DNA from: Limivivens sp934393555
GTDB taxonomy: Bacteria; Bacillota; Clostridia; Lachnospirales; Lachnospiraceae
Assembly: GCA_934393555.1 (NCBI GenBank)
Contig: CAKRQP010000001.1
Span: 1-64,000 of the forward strand
Length of the DNA: 64,000 nucleotides
Direction of reading: 5' to 3'
The notes under the pieces are model-generated. The model saw only the letters and a program-made list of their open reading frames with translations. It was not told the DNA's origin and searched no databases. Within the stretch, counting starts at the first letter, position 1; every line of letters begins with the position of its first letter. Made by a program: the position numbers and the translations under genes. Of the stretch, positions 35,160 through 44,847 are shown one piece after another.

Positions 35160-36116
35160 CTAATTTTTACAAAATATAGAAGCAAACAAACCAATTAAAT
35201 GTACTTTATGTAACATCAAGAATATTGCAACACTGAGTCTTACGCTTATTCTTTCCCCTTTAAGTTTAGAAGAATAAAACGGATATTTTATAGGAATTTT
35301 CTTTTCTGTCAACCATCTGAATTCTCGTACGTATTCATTCATAAAATCCTCTTTTGAAGCAGTTTTTCCTGAAAATAATAAATACCATACTAAATACCTT
35401 ACATAAAAGTACTGAAAATACTCGTCTTTATTCTTTCCTACACTATAAAGCTTATTCATAAGTTCTACTACATCAATTTTTTTATTAAATCCTTTTTGAA
35501 TTGTATTTGAAACGCTTTCTTCATTGTAGAACCAATTATATCCAATATAATCAATTACTTTTATCTTATCTGTTTTCGCAAATAAATCAAGACAAAAATA
35601 AATATCTTCACCTGATTTATAATTTAAAAATTTTATTTCATTTTTGAGAAGAAATTCTTTCCTATAAATTTTGGCCCACGGAGCCGGCACTGTAAACTTA
35701 AACCATTTTGAATCGACTGGTTTCACCACAAACTTAATTTCTTTTTTCCCTACTCTTCTATAACCTCCCATAACCAAATCCATTTCTGAAGTATTTATAG
35801 CATTTAAAAATGTAGAAAAATACTCTTTATCTACATAATCATCATTATCTATAAAACAAATGAATTCTCCTCTAGCTTCTCTTATTCCAAGATTTCTGGT
35901 TTCTGCTACTCCAGTATTTTCTTTATCAATAATTCTTATAGATTTTGGGTTTTTCTTCTGATATAACTCTAGTATATCCATTGATTTGTCTGTGGAACCA
36001 TCATTTATTAACAAAAGTTCATATTTTTCTTTTAACTGTGGCAAGATACTGTCTAAACATTTCGCGATGTGATTTTCTGCATTATATACTGGAACTATAA
36101 TTGTTAGTTCTTTCAT
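35160..36116 (-). CDS. Family 2 glycosyltransferase
   Basis: 318 residues. GT2 domain at the N-terminus: LTIIVPVYNAENHI, INDGSTDKS, and FIDNDDYVD metal motif; the C-terminal part is helical with a hydrophobic stretch near the end, typical of peripheral-membrane transferases of glycan clusters. Lies between the second DUF2142 gene and the MORN gene. Sugar not predictable. Confidence 0.88.
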   Translation of the reverse strand: MKELTIIVPVYNAENHIAKCLDSILPQLKEKYELLLINDGSTDKSMDILELYQKKNPKSIRIIDKENTGVAETRNLGIREARGEFICFIDNDDYVDKEYFSTFLNAINTSEMDLVMGGYRRVGKKEIKFVVKPVDSKWFKFTVPAPWAKIYRKEFLLKNEIKFLNYKSGEDIYFCLDLFAKTDKIKVIDYIGYNWFYNEESVSNTIQKGFNKKIDVVELMNKLYSVGKNKDEYFQYFYVRYLVWYLLFSGKTASKEDFMNEYVREFRWLTEKKIPIKYPFYSSKLKGERISVRLSVAIFLMLHKVHLIGLFASIFCKN

Positions 36117-36172
36117 TCCTTGTCTCCCCTCTAATCTTGAAACCTTTTACTCTTCTTATTTACAACACAAAT

Positions 36173-38044
36173 TTATTGCATAAAAAAATTTCCATACATT
36201 CCCAACAGCATCAGCATAACCGGTATTCCCACTGCAATTCTTCCATAAACATCTTGAGAAATATCAATTACACATCGTTTATTACCCAAAAGCAGCATCA
36301 ATGGCAGCATCAGGGGATAATAATATCTTGGCTGGACACCGCTAATGTGGGTGGCTCCTACTGGTGAATAAGAGAGATAGAGTGCACTCCAGATCAGTCC
36401 CAGTACCACGAAGAGAATCACTCCAAGAGAGATTTTATATTTCTTCTCCAATACCCAACAGTCTTCTTTCCTGGAAAGGAAAGTCATACCAAAAATCCAG
36501 GGAATTAGTATATAATTCCATCTGGAGGAAAGTTCGTTCATGCGGCCAAAGAATGCCAACCCCGGTGTGCCTGCAAAGTAACGGCCAAATTCTCTGAACA
36601 CTTCTTTAAAAAACAGCCTGATATATTGTAGCGGATAAGCCATAATACTCCGAAGCTGCAGGACCACGTCCGTATCGCCGCCTCTTGGATCACCTGTGGT
36701 TCCAATCTGGTCGGTTGCATTCCAGATTAGTGTAGGAAGGATAAAGGTCATAAGAACCGTAAGCAGCACTGCACTAACAAGAATAAAAAACAACCTTTTT
36801 TGTTTTTTGTCCTTAAAGGCCCTCTCCGGTACAGAGTAACATACCGCGATCATAGGAATATAAACTGCTTTCGAAAGAGACCCAAAGCCAAAAGCCAGTA
36901 CACTTCCAAGAAGGTATCTGATGGCATTTGTTTTTTCTTCCAGAATCGCTTTCAGCCACAAGACCATTCCAAGCATCATAAATACATTCAATGTCACATC
37001 ATAAGTGTAGGTTGTAGCAATATAAACCTGTGTCGGCACCATGGCCAGTGCTGCGATTATTTCCTTTTTTCTCGGCATCAATCGGATTGCAAAAAACATT
37101 CCTATGGCATAGAGTAACAAATTCATGAACTTCCCAAGCATATACATTCGATTGAAAGACAGATTCATCAGTCGTCCAAGCCAGACGCCAAAGGCTTGCA
37201 AAAGATAACCTGTATAGGAAGATTTGAAACCGACACTATTTTCTATCATTTCTTCATTGGAATGATATTTATCATTCAGGTACTGTGTCAACAATTCTTT
37301 TTCTTCTGCCGTATTATATCTGTCCTTTGTCAGGCGTTCACACATCAGCCAATACGTATCATTGCTTTTGATCTCTCCACCGACAAATGACAGTTGATAA
37401 ACATTTTTAAAATGGATCTGTTCATCCCAGCCGTTTTCACTGGTTCCCTGTGAAAAGATTGTAAAAGAACCAAGAATCAGGATTGCAGCCGCTGTAATCC
37501 AGTCTAAATGCCTGCTAAACCATTGTTTTTTTGTAAAAATCACATAAATAAAGAAAAGAGCGATCATCAGAAACAGCAGTCGATATTTATTCATTGCAGT
37601 AATACTGTAGAGATGAATGCTTTTCAGTTCCACTCCTTTTGGAAAAGCAAGAGAAAGTACTTTCACATCCTTGTCTATATTTGAAAAGCCACTTCCAAGT
37701 TCCGGCCAATAAGCATCTGTTACTTTTTCCAATTCCTCTGTTTTAAAGCTATTATCATACCGTACATAAAAGGTGTAATCCACTTTTTCCGGAGTATTTA
37801 AGACCACCTGCAGCTTCTTTATATAAGTCGGTTCTTTCATCACCAACCGGACACCATGAGCCATTTCTTCCACTGTTTCCAGACTTTCCGGTGTTTCGCT
37901 GCCTTGCTGATAGAAAATATCTGCCTTTTCACCTTTTACAAAGGTGCGGTAATTGAATACCAGCAGTTCAATTCCAAAAGACGCAGCGATAATAAGAAGC
38001 AATACAAGTATTTCTTTCAGAATTTTCTTTAAAATATCCGGCAT
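36173..38044 (-). CDS. DUF2142 membrane protein, GT-C-like (second copy)
   Basis: 623 residues. Same architecture as the 31200-33122 protein: an N-terminal span, an extracytoplasmic beta-rich domain (about 30-155), then about 11 spans with GWDEQIHFKNVYQL in the first long loop and GDPRGGDTDVV later, where the other copy has GDSRGGDTSTV. Base composition is intermediate between the AT-rich genes and the richer flank. Inferred to be a GT-C side-chain transferase that uses a lipid-linked sugar outside the membrane. A large gap upstream separates it from the pyruvyl-transferase-like gene. Confidence 0.78.
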   Translation of the reverse strand: MPDILKKILKEILVLLLIIAASFGIELLVFNYRTFVKGEKADIFYQQGSETPESLETVEEMAHGVRLVMKEPTYIKKLQVVLNTPEKVDYTFYVRYDNSFKTEELEKVTDAYWPELGSGFSNIDKDVKVLSLAFPKGVELKSIHLYSITAMNKYRLLFLMIALFFIYVIFTKKQWFSRHLDWITAAAILILGSFTIFSQGTSENGWDEQIHFKNVYQLSFVGGEIKSNDTYWLMCERLTKDRYNTAEEKELLTQYLNDKYHSNEEMIENSVGFKSSYTGYLLQAFGVWLGRLMNLSFNRMYMLGKFMNLLLYAIGMFFAIRLMPRKKEIIAALAMVPTQVYIATTYTYDVTLNVFMMLGMVLWLKAILEEKTNAIRYLLGSVLAFGFGSLSKAVYIPMIAVCYSVPERAFKDKKQKRLFFILVSAVLLTVLMTFILPTLIWNATDQIGTTGDPRGGDTDVVLQLRSIMAYPLQYIRLFFKEVFREFGRYFAGTPGLAFFGRMNELSSRWNYILIPWIFGMTFLSRKEDCWVLEKKYKISLGVILFVVLGLIWSALYLSYSPVGATHISGVQPRYYYPLMLPLMLLLGNKRCVIDISQDVYGRIAVGIPVMLMLLGMYGNFFMQ

Positions 38045-38112
38045 ATCAGATAAACCTCTTCTGTTTCCATAATACTTAACTGTTACAACTGAATTTTGTC
38101 ACTCTTGCAAAC

Positions 38113-38155
38113 GGGAAACCTTCAGAAAGTTTTTCCGAAAGGTTCAAAAGTTTCC
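38113..38155 (-). terminator. Hairpin between the galactan genes and the DUF2142 gene
   Basis: Imperfect stem AACCTT-C-AGAAA (from 38117) with TTTTCC-GAAAGGTT (to 38144), and an alternative outer pairing GGGAAAC/GTTTCC. The two pairings are mutually exclusive. No good T-run follows on the minus strand. Could end part of the transcript or act as an attenuator; it sits at the composition boundary. Confidence 0.4.
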
Positions 38156-38173
38156 GAAAACACACCCGTATGA

Positions 38174-39358
38174 CTATCCACGTCTCAAAATCTTCTTCGC
38201 CACCCGTTTCACCAGATACTTCCCACTGGAGACTTTCCGGCCAAGCCAGCTTTTTGCACGATAGCTGAGGGGAAGGAGGACGTTTCCGCCTTTCTGTTCC
38301 AGGGCGTTTTTGAGCCAGGCAAGGGAGGTTTTTCTCTGAGCCTCGATGGCTGCGTTTACAGGTGCATAATCGACAGGCTTTAAGAAAACATCGTTTTTCA
38401 GGATGTCTTCCGGTCGCTCTGCATAGCGGTTCCAGAGGTTAAAGGCTCCCAGGAGGGATTCAAAACGGGAACTTCCTCTTGCCGGATTTCCGATAGCGAT
38501 AAAGGGCTTGTTAAAAAGGATCGCCATGCAGGTTCCATGGAAGGAATCGGTGATGACAAAATCGCTGTTCTTGAAATAATAAAGCCACTGTTCCACCTGG
38601 AGATTTTCGATGGTGTTGGGCAGATCCAGCTTTTTCTTATTGGCCGGGAACTTATTATACCAGCCGTCCAGCATATTGATGAGCTTCCGATCCAGTTTTT
38701 TGGATACATGAAGAAGTGCCTCTCGTTTTTCCGGTGTCGGATCCAGAATGTAGGTGGCAATATAGGGTTCTTTTTCATCGAGACCGCAGTTGTCCGCCAG
38801 ATCGCCGAGAACATGAGGATCGGCCATAAGCACCGGATCCAGCACATGATCGGCTTTCACGCCAAACACACGGCGGCAGATATCCACGCCTTCCTTCTCC
38901 CGGACGGAAATGGCATTCATCCGGCGCATGCAGCGGACTGCTTTTTCTGTAAATTCCTCAGGTGCCTGGAAATCTCCGCTTCCGAAAGAGGTCGCATAGG
39001 CGATCTTTTTCTTGTCATCCCCGGCAAAATCCAGGAAATAGCTGTGACCGAAGATTTTGGTCACGCCGTAGTTCCAGAGCTGGTCAGAGCCGAGGACAAA
39101 GGCATCACAATATTTATTCAGCTCGCCGATCTCAGACACATGGTAGGACGGACTGATATCGTAATGCTCCTCTGCAAACCGGATGGAATGACGGCCTTTC
39201 ATACGCCCGTCATCGGGCTTCAGCCGGGGATAATGTACCATCAGTGTGCTGTAGCCCAGTTTTTCAATGGTCTGCTGCAGCGCATAGTAAGTGGCGATGC
39301 TGCCGTAGTTACATCCGTACCAGACGCCTAAAATTCCCACATCGTAATGATCTTTCAT
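38174..39358 (-). CDS. Polysaccharide pyruvyl transferase family protein (first copy)
   Basis: 394 residues from the ATG at 39358; the GTG five codons earlier has its ribosome site too close. Family PF04230 features: DVGILGVWYGCNYGSIATYY near the start, FVLGSDQLWN, and DSFHGTCMAILFNKPFI. Some members put ketal pyruvate on polysaccharide sugars; others are divergent, so the reaction is probable rather than certain. Twenty-three bases after the FrhB-like gene, whose family often accompanies this one. Paralogue of 41744-42964. Confidence 0.85.
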   Translation of the reverse strand: MKDHYDVGILGVWYGCNYGSIATYYALQQTIEKLGYSTLMVHYPRLKPDDGRMKGRHSIRFAEEHYDISPSYHVSEIGELNKYCDAFVLGSDQLWNYGVTKIFGHSYFLDFAGDDKKKIAYATSFGSGDFQAPEEFTEKAVRCMRRMNAISVREKEGVDICRRVFGVKADHVLDPVLMADPHVLGDLADNCGLDEKEPYIATYILDPTPEKREALLHVSKKLDRKLINMLDGWYNKFPANKKKLDLPNTIENLQVEQWLYYFKNSDFVITDSFHGTCMAILFNKPFIAIGNPARGSSRFESLLGAFNLWNRYAERPEDILKNDVFLKPVDYAPVNAAIEAQRKTSLAWLKNALEQKGGNVLLPLSYRAKSWLGRKVSSGKYLVKRVAKKILRRG

Positions 39359-39381
39359 ATCTCTAACCTGCACTTTCCTGT

Positions 39382-40605
39382 TTATCGAATCTTTTTCAGA
39401 ACCTTCTTTGCCAGCTGTTTCACCGGAGCCGGTGTCATTTTTTTGATAGTTCCCTTGATCTTTGCTTTTTTCCTGGCTTTTTTCACTTCTTCCAGAGAGC
39501 AGTTTTCAAGGACAGCATCCACTACCACGGAAAGAGGCGCCTGCCCCCGGAGTTCAAAGAATTTCGCCCGGTCCGGATGGATCCTTGTTTTTGCCCGGTA
39601 ACGGTTATGCTTCACAGCAAAGTCCACAGGAACCGGCTCGTCGAATTTGAGTTTCGGCTTGATCTCTGCCCAGATCCGGTCGGCTTTCTCATTGTTTAAG
39701 AGTACCTCGGAAACGCCCAGAGGATCCTTGTAGTCCGGATTGTATTTTTCCAGTCCCCAGAAATCACCGATGGTAAGATCTCCCTGTCTGGGCGGTGCCG
39801 CAAAATGACACTGCGCACAGGATTCTCTTAAAAACAACGATTTATGGAAGCCTTTTTCAAACGCATCCTCGCTGATATCACTAATCTCCCTGCTGCCGTC
39901 CTTTCTGGTTGCCAGACAGACCATACAGTTCTGACCGGCATCCTTGGTACGGAAGAGGAATTCTTTCAGATCGCCTTTCGGGAAACGTTCTTTCAGATAT
40001 TCGTTGAAAACGCTCTGAGAAGGAACACCGTGGCAGACGATATCGACCAGAATCAGATTTTCCGTATCTGTTTTTCCAAGGTACTTTCTCAGTCCTGCAT
40101 TCTGGCAGGGTGTTCCGGAAAAGAGTACCGTCTTTCCGTCTTTGAGGTCCTGTTTTACCTGACGGTAGGAAAGTCCCACACGGCTCTGAACGTATTTGGA
40201 CCGCCGAAGAGCTGCCAGTTCTTCCATGGAGGTGATCCGGCGGTGCTCGATCTCAAACGCATCGTTCAACGCCACACCATAGACCACGCCGCCCTTCTGG
40301 AAGACAGCTTCTGCAAGCAGGGTAAAGACGGCTCCCGAAGAGCTGACTCTCCGGATCTCGTCTTGTCCATAAGCTGCCCGGCAATCCGGCTCTTTCCGGT
40401 TTGGCCGGTCGATCTCCAGTACCGGACAGGTTTTTACACATTTTCCGCACTGGATACAGGTGTTTAAATCCACCTTCGGAAAAACAAAGCCTTCTTTTCC
40501 TTCTTCCATGCGGATGGCATCCACCGGGCAGGCATTGGCGCAGGCGGCACAGCCGCAGCACTCTGATTCCGGCACGATGCGGATATCTTTTATTTCTTCT
40601 GACAT
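39382..40605 (-). CDS. FrhB-like iron-sulfur protein of polysaccharide loci
   Basis: 407 residues. N-terminal double 4Fe-4S ferredoxin: CCGCAACANACP and CIQCGKCVKTCP. The rest matches the coenzyme F420 hydrogenase/dehydrogenase beta-subunit families (PF04422/PF04432), with SGTPCQNAGL and the cysteine-bearing CAQCHFAAPPRQGDLTIGDF. Bacteria of this kind generally lack F420, and members in glycan loci sit next to pyruvyl transferase genes, as here on both sides of the glf gene. Predicted to be a flavin/iron-sulfur oxidoreductase in the cytoplasm acting on a glycan precursor; substrate unknown. Confidence 0.85.
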   Translation of the reverse strand: MSEEIKDIRIVPESECCGCAACANACPVDAIRMEEGKEGFVFPKVDLNTCIQCGKCVKTCPVLEIDRPNRKEPDCRAAYGQDEIRRVSSSGAVFTLLAEAVFQKGGVVYGVALNDAFEIEHRRITSMEELAALRRSKYVQSRVGLSYRQVKQDLKDGKTVLFSGTPCQNAGLRKYLGKTDTENLILVDIVCHGVPSQSVFNEYLKERFPKGDLKEFLFRTKDAGQNCMVCLATRKDGSREISDISEDAFEKGFHKSLFLRESCAQCHFAAPPRQGDLTIGDFWGLEKYNPDYKDPLGVSEVLLNNEKADRIWAEIKPKLKFDEPVPVDFAVKHNRYRAKTRIHPDRAKFFELRGQAPLSVVVDAVLENCSLEEVKKARKKAKIKGTIKKMTPAPVKQLAKKVLKKIR

Positions 40606-40632
40606 TGGATCTACCTCCCGGGGTGTTTTCGT

Positions 40633-41733
40633 TTAGTTCAGTTCTTCTTTTACCAGTTCCAGGGCTGCTGCGATCACTTTATCCATATCGTAATATTTGT
40701 AGTTGCCCAGACGTCCGCCGAAGATCACGTTCTTCTCCTGGTCAGCCAGTTCCCGGTATTTTTCAAAAAGCTCATTGTTCTTCTCATCATTGATCGGGTA
40801 ATACGGCTCGATACCCGGTTTCCATTCAGAAGAATACTCTCTGGAAATGATGGTTATCGGCTGTTTGCCAAACTCAAAATGTTTGTGCTCGATGATACGG
40901 GTATAAGGAACTTCACGGTCTGTATAGTTTACAACCGCATTTCCCTGATAGTTCTCCATCTCCAGCTCTTCTGTCTCAAAGCGTACGGTACGGTACTGAA
41001 GAGTTCCCAGTTTATACTGGTAAAACTCATCGATCATGCCGGTAAACAGTGTTTTTTCCGCAATATCCGGATTCTCTTTGATAAAATCAAAATAGTCGGT
41101 GTTCAGCTTCACATCTGCACCATCCAGCATTTTCTCCACGATCTTCGTGTAACCGCCCATGGCAATACCCTGGTAACGGTCATTGAAATAGTTGTTGTCA
41201 TAGATAAAACGGAACGGAAGGCGTTTGATGATAAAAGCCGGAAGCTCGGTACAGGGACGGCCCCACTGTTTCTCGGTGTAGCCTTTGATCAGCTTCTCAT
41301 AAACATCACGGCCTGCCAGGGAAAGTGCCTGCTCTTCCAGGTTTTTCGGCTCTGTAATGTGAAGTTCTTTTCTCTGCTCTTCGATTTTTGCCTGTGCCTC
41401 AGCCGGTGTGCGGATCCCCCAGAGTTTGCTGAAGGTATTCATGTTAAAAGGCAGGTTGTAAAGCTCATCTTTATAGACAGCCACCGGAGAGTTGATGTAG
41501 TTATTGAATTCTGCAAACTGATTCACATAATCCCAGACCTCTTTGTTGCTGGTGTGGAAAATATGGGCGCCATAGCGGTGGACATTGATGCCATGCACGT
41601 TTTCCGTATAAACATTTCCCGCGATATGATCTCTCCGGTCGATGACCAGTACACTTTTTCCTCTTTTTTTCGCTTCATAAGTAAAAACTGCGCCGAAAAG
41701 TCCGGCACCTACTACAAGATAATCGTATTTCAT
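40633..41733 (-). CDS. glf: UDP-galactopyranose mutase
   Basis: 366 residues, standard length. FAD-binding start YDYLVVGAGLFGAVFTYEA, then VHRYGAHIFHTSN and FNMNTFSKLWG, all hallmarks of Glf; the C-terminus has FGGRLGNYKYYDMD. Interconverts UDP-galactopyranose and UDP-galactofuranose with reduced flavin. Immediate partner of the GlfT2-like transferase at 43-44.8 kb, showing that the second polymer contains galactofuranose. Confidence 0.97.
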   Translation of the reverse strand: MKYDYLVVGAGLFGAVFTYEAKKRGKSVLVIDRRDHIAGNVYTENVHGINVHRYGAHIFHTSNKEVWDYVNQFAEFNNYINSPVAVYKDELYNLPFNMNTFSKLWGIRTPAEAQAKIEEQRKELHITEPKNLEEQALSLAGRDVYEKLIKGYTEKQWGRPCTELPAFIIKRLPFRFIYDNNYFNDRYQGIAMGGYTKIVEKMLDGADVKLNTDYFDFIKENPDIAEKTLFTGMIDEFYQYKLGTLQYRTVRFETEELEMENYQGNAVVNYTDREVPYTRIIEHKHFEFGKQPITIISREYSSEWKPGIEPYYPINDEKNNELFEKYRELADQEKNVIFGGRLGNYKYYDMDKVIAAALELVKEELN

Positions 41734-41743
41734 GCTCTTCTCC

Positions 41744-42964
41744 TTATTTTCTTCGGGCCATTGCTTTCAGTCTGGCCTTGGTATTGTCACTGATCAATGG
41801 CCGTACCGTTTTATAAAGCTTCAGTACCGCCTTCATCGCCAGTGATTTCTCCGGCTCCTGGTAAGCTTCATTCCGTACCGGAGCTTCCAGCTTGTCTTTC
41901 AGCCATTTTCTGGAATGTTTCCGCTCCTTTTTCAGGATCTCATGGACTTCCCGGTAATCAATGGATTCCAGAAGATCCGGCCGCTTCTCGATCTCTTCCG
42001 CGTCATAGATAAAGCGTTTTTCCAGATGAAAAAGACCAGCCAGGGATTCAAACCTCGGAAGTCCTCTGGCTGCATTTCCGATACAGATGAACGGCTTGCC
42101 GAAAAGAATGGCAAAGCTTGCTCCATGACAGGAATCTGTGATCAGGAAATCACAATGATAAATGTAATAAAGCCAGTCCTCTACCTTCAGATCTTCCACG
42201 ACCCCGTCCAGATGCATGGCCTTTTTATTTGCTGCAAAATTCTCCGTGTAGCCGTCCAGCATATGGACCATGGGCAGATTTTTCTCTCCTGCCACATGGA
42301 GGATCGCTTCCCTTTTTTCCTCCGTCGGATCCAGGATATAGGTACAGAGGAAGGGTTCTTTTTTCTTCTCCCGCTCTTTCGCAGCCCGGGAGGTCTTCAT
42401 CAGATCCTCAAAAATCTTCGGATCCACCGTAAACACCGGATCCAATACCCGTTCCGGCACAATGCCGAACGTATCCCGCATCAGATCCACAGCTCCGCTC
42501 TCCCGGACAGAAATCCCGTCAAAGCGTTCCAGGAGATGCTTTGTCTCCTCTATGGCCTCCGGCGGTGCAAAAAATCCCGGATGGCCGAAGGAAGCGGCAT
42601 AAGAAAGCTTTTTCTTATTATCCGCTGCAAATTTCAGGAAGAAGGCTCCCTGATATTTTTCGCAGATACCGAAATTCCAGACCTGGTCAGATCCCATCAC
42701 AAAACAGTCTGCGTAATCATTGAGTTTTCCCAGTTCATGGAACTGAAAGACCGGCGTCACCGGAAAATGTTCCCGCTGAAATCGTCTTCCGTCTGTGGTA
42801 AACAGAAAATCATCCGGCCCGATCCCCGGACGGTCGATGATCACGGTCCGGTATCCATAAGATTCTATTAAACGGTAAAGAGAATAGTAGGTCATGATAC
42901 TTCCGTAGTTGCTGCTCCACCAGAGCCCTAAAACCGCCACATCGTATTTGGTTGTCTCTGCCAT
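41744..42964 (-). CDS. Polysaccharide pyruvyl transferase family protein (second copy)
   Basis: 406 residues. Same motifs as the 38174 copy: DVAVLGLWWSSNYGSIMTYY, FVMGSDQVWN, and DSCHGASFAILFGKPFI. Clear paralogues of similar length, so the two probably modify different sugars or positions. Lies between glf and the galactofuranosyltransferase, which makes galactose the likely acceptor. Pyruvylation is inferred from family and not proved by motif. Confidence 0.85.
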   Translation of the reverse strand: MAETTKYDVAVLGLWWSSNYGSIMTYYSLYRLIESYGYRTVIIDRPGIGPDDFLFTTDGRRFQREHFPVTPVFQFHELGKLNDYADCFVMGSDQVWNFGICEKYQGAFFLKFAADNKKKLSYAASFGHPGFFAPPEAIEETKHLLERFDGISVRESGAVDLMRDTFGIVPERVLDPVFTVDPKIFEDLMKTSRAAKEREKKKEPFLCTYILDPTEEKREAILHVAGEKNLPMVHMLDGYTENFAANKKAMHLDGVVEDLKVEDWLYYIYHCDFLITDSCHGASFAILFGKPFICIGNAARGLPRFESLAGLFHLEKRFIYDAEEIEKRPDLLESIDYREVHEILKKERKHSRKWLKDKLEAPVRNEAYQEPEKSLAMKAVLKLYKTVRPLISDNTKARLKAMARRK

Positions 42965-42986
42965 TCGTCTCCCTCTTGTTTCCTCT

Positions 42987-44810
42987 TTACAGCTCCAGAT
43001 ATTTTCTCCAGAAATTCATACTTGTAAGCTCGTTATAACGTTTTGCATAAGTTTCTTTTGCTGTATCGTAATTTTTATCAATAAACCGCCACATTTTAAA
43101 CAGACCGATAAAGCAGGAGATCATTCTTCTGGCACTTCGTTTGGTCAGGATACAGTTTCCGTTTGCATCCGTATAGATCACCTCGGGGATCCTGTACATC
43201 TTATACATGTTGTTATACGGCGGCATTACCAGCACTTTATCCTTCTTCGACGGCAGGAAATAGCCGTTCAGCGTCAGGATCTGGAAATATTTCTTTCCTT
43301 TTTTCACTGCTGCCAGCTGTGCCGGATCAGAAAGGACTTTCCAGTCAAAATCGGATTCTTTGACTCCCTTGTAGCCGTAAAACTCCTCTTTTTTCTGGCC
43401 TTTGTAATTCATGGCTGCGATCTCTTTATGCAGAGGTTCTGCCTCCTGCTGGATGAACCAGTCCATACCCTTGCAGAAGTCCTCCACCGCACGGAAGTTC
43501 ATATCCACATAGTTATAGCGGTAGCGGACAATGTTGTTGATGACCCAGCGGGTAAAGATCTTTTTAAACTCTCTGGGACCATAATCCGGATGATGGATAG
43601 CATTGACAATGGCAAGATTCCGGATATCGTAATATTCCAGAGGTCCCTGCATCTTGTTTTCGAAAGCCTCATGCCATACGCAGAGTCCGTTCATAAAGAT
43701 GAAATGACCATTTCCGATACGCATGCCATACTCTACATCATCTCTGTGGATGAAAAGAGGCAGCGGCAGGTTGTTTTTATCCAGCGCACTTAACGGATAG
43801 CAGGTATACCACCAGCCGGTGTATTCCGCCGGCTCCTGCTCTTCTTCATTCCAGAGCAGATTCTTAAGCTTTCTCATATCCATGTAATGGCGCTGAGCCA
43901 CGATATTTCCGCGGTTCCAGCGTGCTCCCAGCTCATACTGGACATTCGGTTCGTCGATACGCATGATAGAACCGGCCATGACATAGTCCTTGTACTCTTC
44001 TTTGATCAGAGACAGGAAGACATAGTTGACCTCCAGACTGTGCGGCTGGATCACCGCATCATCATCCATCAGAAGCACATGGCTGATATCCTTTGCACTC
44101 TGCATCTTCATCGCTTCGATGATCCCGCGGGTGAAACCGCCTACACCGCCCACATTCCGGTTCGGATTGATCTGGATATAGGGACTCTCGCCGATGATCT
44201 TCTCCTGATCCAGCGTTTTGGCATTATCGGAGATCAGCACATAAAGATGGCGGTACAGAGGAGAATCCGGATTTTCCAGAATGGTCTTTTTCAGCACATT
44301 CATATTCCGTTCCACATACTCTTCCCGTTTGAAGGTACAGATATCCACCGCAATGTTTATGTTCATATTCACCGGTACACGGACTTCTTCAAAATATTTT
44401 CCCTCCCAGAAGCGGGAACCGTGTGCATTGGATTTCAGACTGAAGGAATAAATGCCTTTGTCCTGTCCGTCACCGAAATCAAACGTAAAGACCTTCGGCT
44501 CTGCACTGAGGATCGTCTGCTCTTCCAGGATCTTGGTTTTCACCTGACCTTTGTTTAATACATGATGTTTCAGATAAACCGTAAAGCTTCCCTGAAGCTT
44601 CAGGCTTAATGAAACTGTCTCAAGAACGGTATATTTTCTCCATTTTCCAATGGAAAAACTGTTGAAAAACGTATTAAAATCAGCTGCTCCTCCCTTATGG
44701 AAGATCAGGCTGCCGTCCTTTCCGGTCTCTACCAGCTCTTCATCCTTCCGGTAATACAGAAGTTCATCGGTATCAATCTCCTCCGGTAACAGTACCTGCT
44801 TAATATCCAT
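42987..44810 (-). CDS. GlfT2-like galactofuranosyltransferase
   Basis: 607 residues; the ATG at 44810 is preferred over a TTG nine codons earlier that has no ribosome site. Layout matches mycobacterial GlfT2: an N-terminal beta-sandwich (about 30-160), a GT-A domain with DICTFKRE, NRNVGGVGGFTRG, the metal motif LMDDDA, then HRDDVEYGMR and the catalytic-region WHEAF, and a C-terminal helical part. GlfT2 polymerises galactofuranose from UDP-Galf. With glf beside it this is well supported as the backbone or branch galactofuranosyltransferase of the second polymer. Confidence 0.9.
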   Translation of the reverse strand: MDIKQVLLPEEIDTDELLYYRKDEELVETGKDGSLIFHKGGAADFNTFFNSFSIGKWRKYTVLETVSLSLKLQGSFTVYLKHHVLNKGQVKTKILEEQTILSAEPKVFTFDFGDGQDKGIYSFSLKSNAHGSRFWEGKYFEEVRVPVNMNINIAVDICTFKREEYVERNMNVLKKTILENPDSPLYRHLYVLISDNAKTLDQEKIIGESPYIQINPNRNVGGVGGFTRGIIEAMKMQSAKDISHVLLMDDDAVIQPHSLEVNYVFLSLIKEEYKDYVMAGSIMRIDEPNVQYELGARWNRGNIVAQRHYMDMRKLKNLLWNEEEQEPAEYTGWWYTCYPLSALDKNNLPLPLFIHRDDVEYGMRIGNGHFIFMNGLCVWHEAFENKMQGPLEYYDIRNLAIVNAIHHPDYGPREFKKIFTRWVINNIVRYRYNYVDMNFRAVEDFCKGMDWFIQQEAEPLHKEIAAMNYKGQKKEEFYGYKGVKESDFDWKVLSDPAQLAAVKKGKKYFQILTLNGYFLPSKKDKVLVMPPYNNMYKMYRIPEVIYTDANGNCILTKRSARRMISCFIGLFKMWRFIDKNYDTAKETYAKRYNELTSMNFWRKYLEL

Positions 44811-44847
44811 ACCTTGTTTTTCTCCATTTCTCTTCAATCAATTCTGT

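Larger units (their letters stand above)
22565..36120. other. AT-rich accessory island inside the polysaccharide locus
   Basis: From the acyltransferase to the GT2 gene ending near 36.1 kb, genes use markedly more A and T (many AAA, ATA, TTT, AAT codons) than flanks at 1-22 kb and 38-64 kb. The gene at 36.2-38.0 kb is intermediate. No integrase, transposase or flanking repeat was found. The base composition suggests acquisition by transfer, as is usual for the variable centre of surface-glycan loci. Confidence 0.7.
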
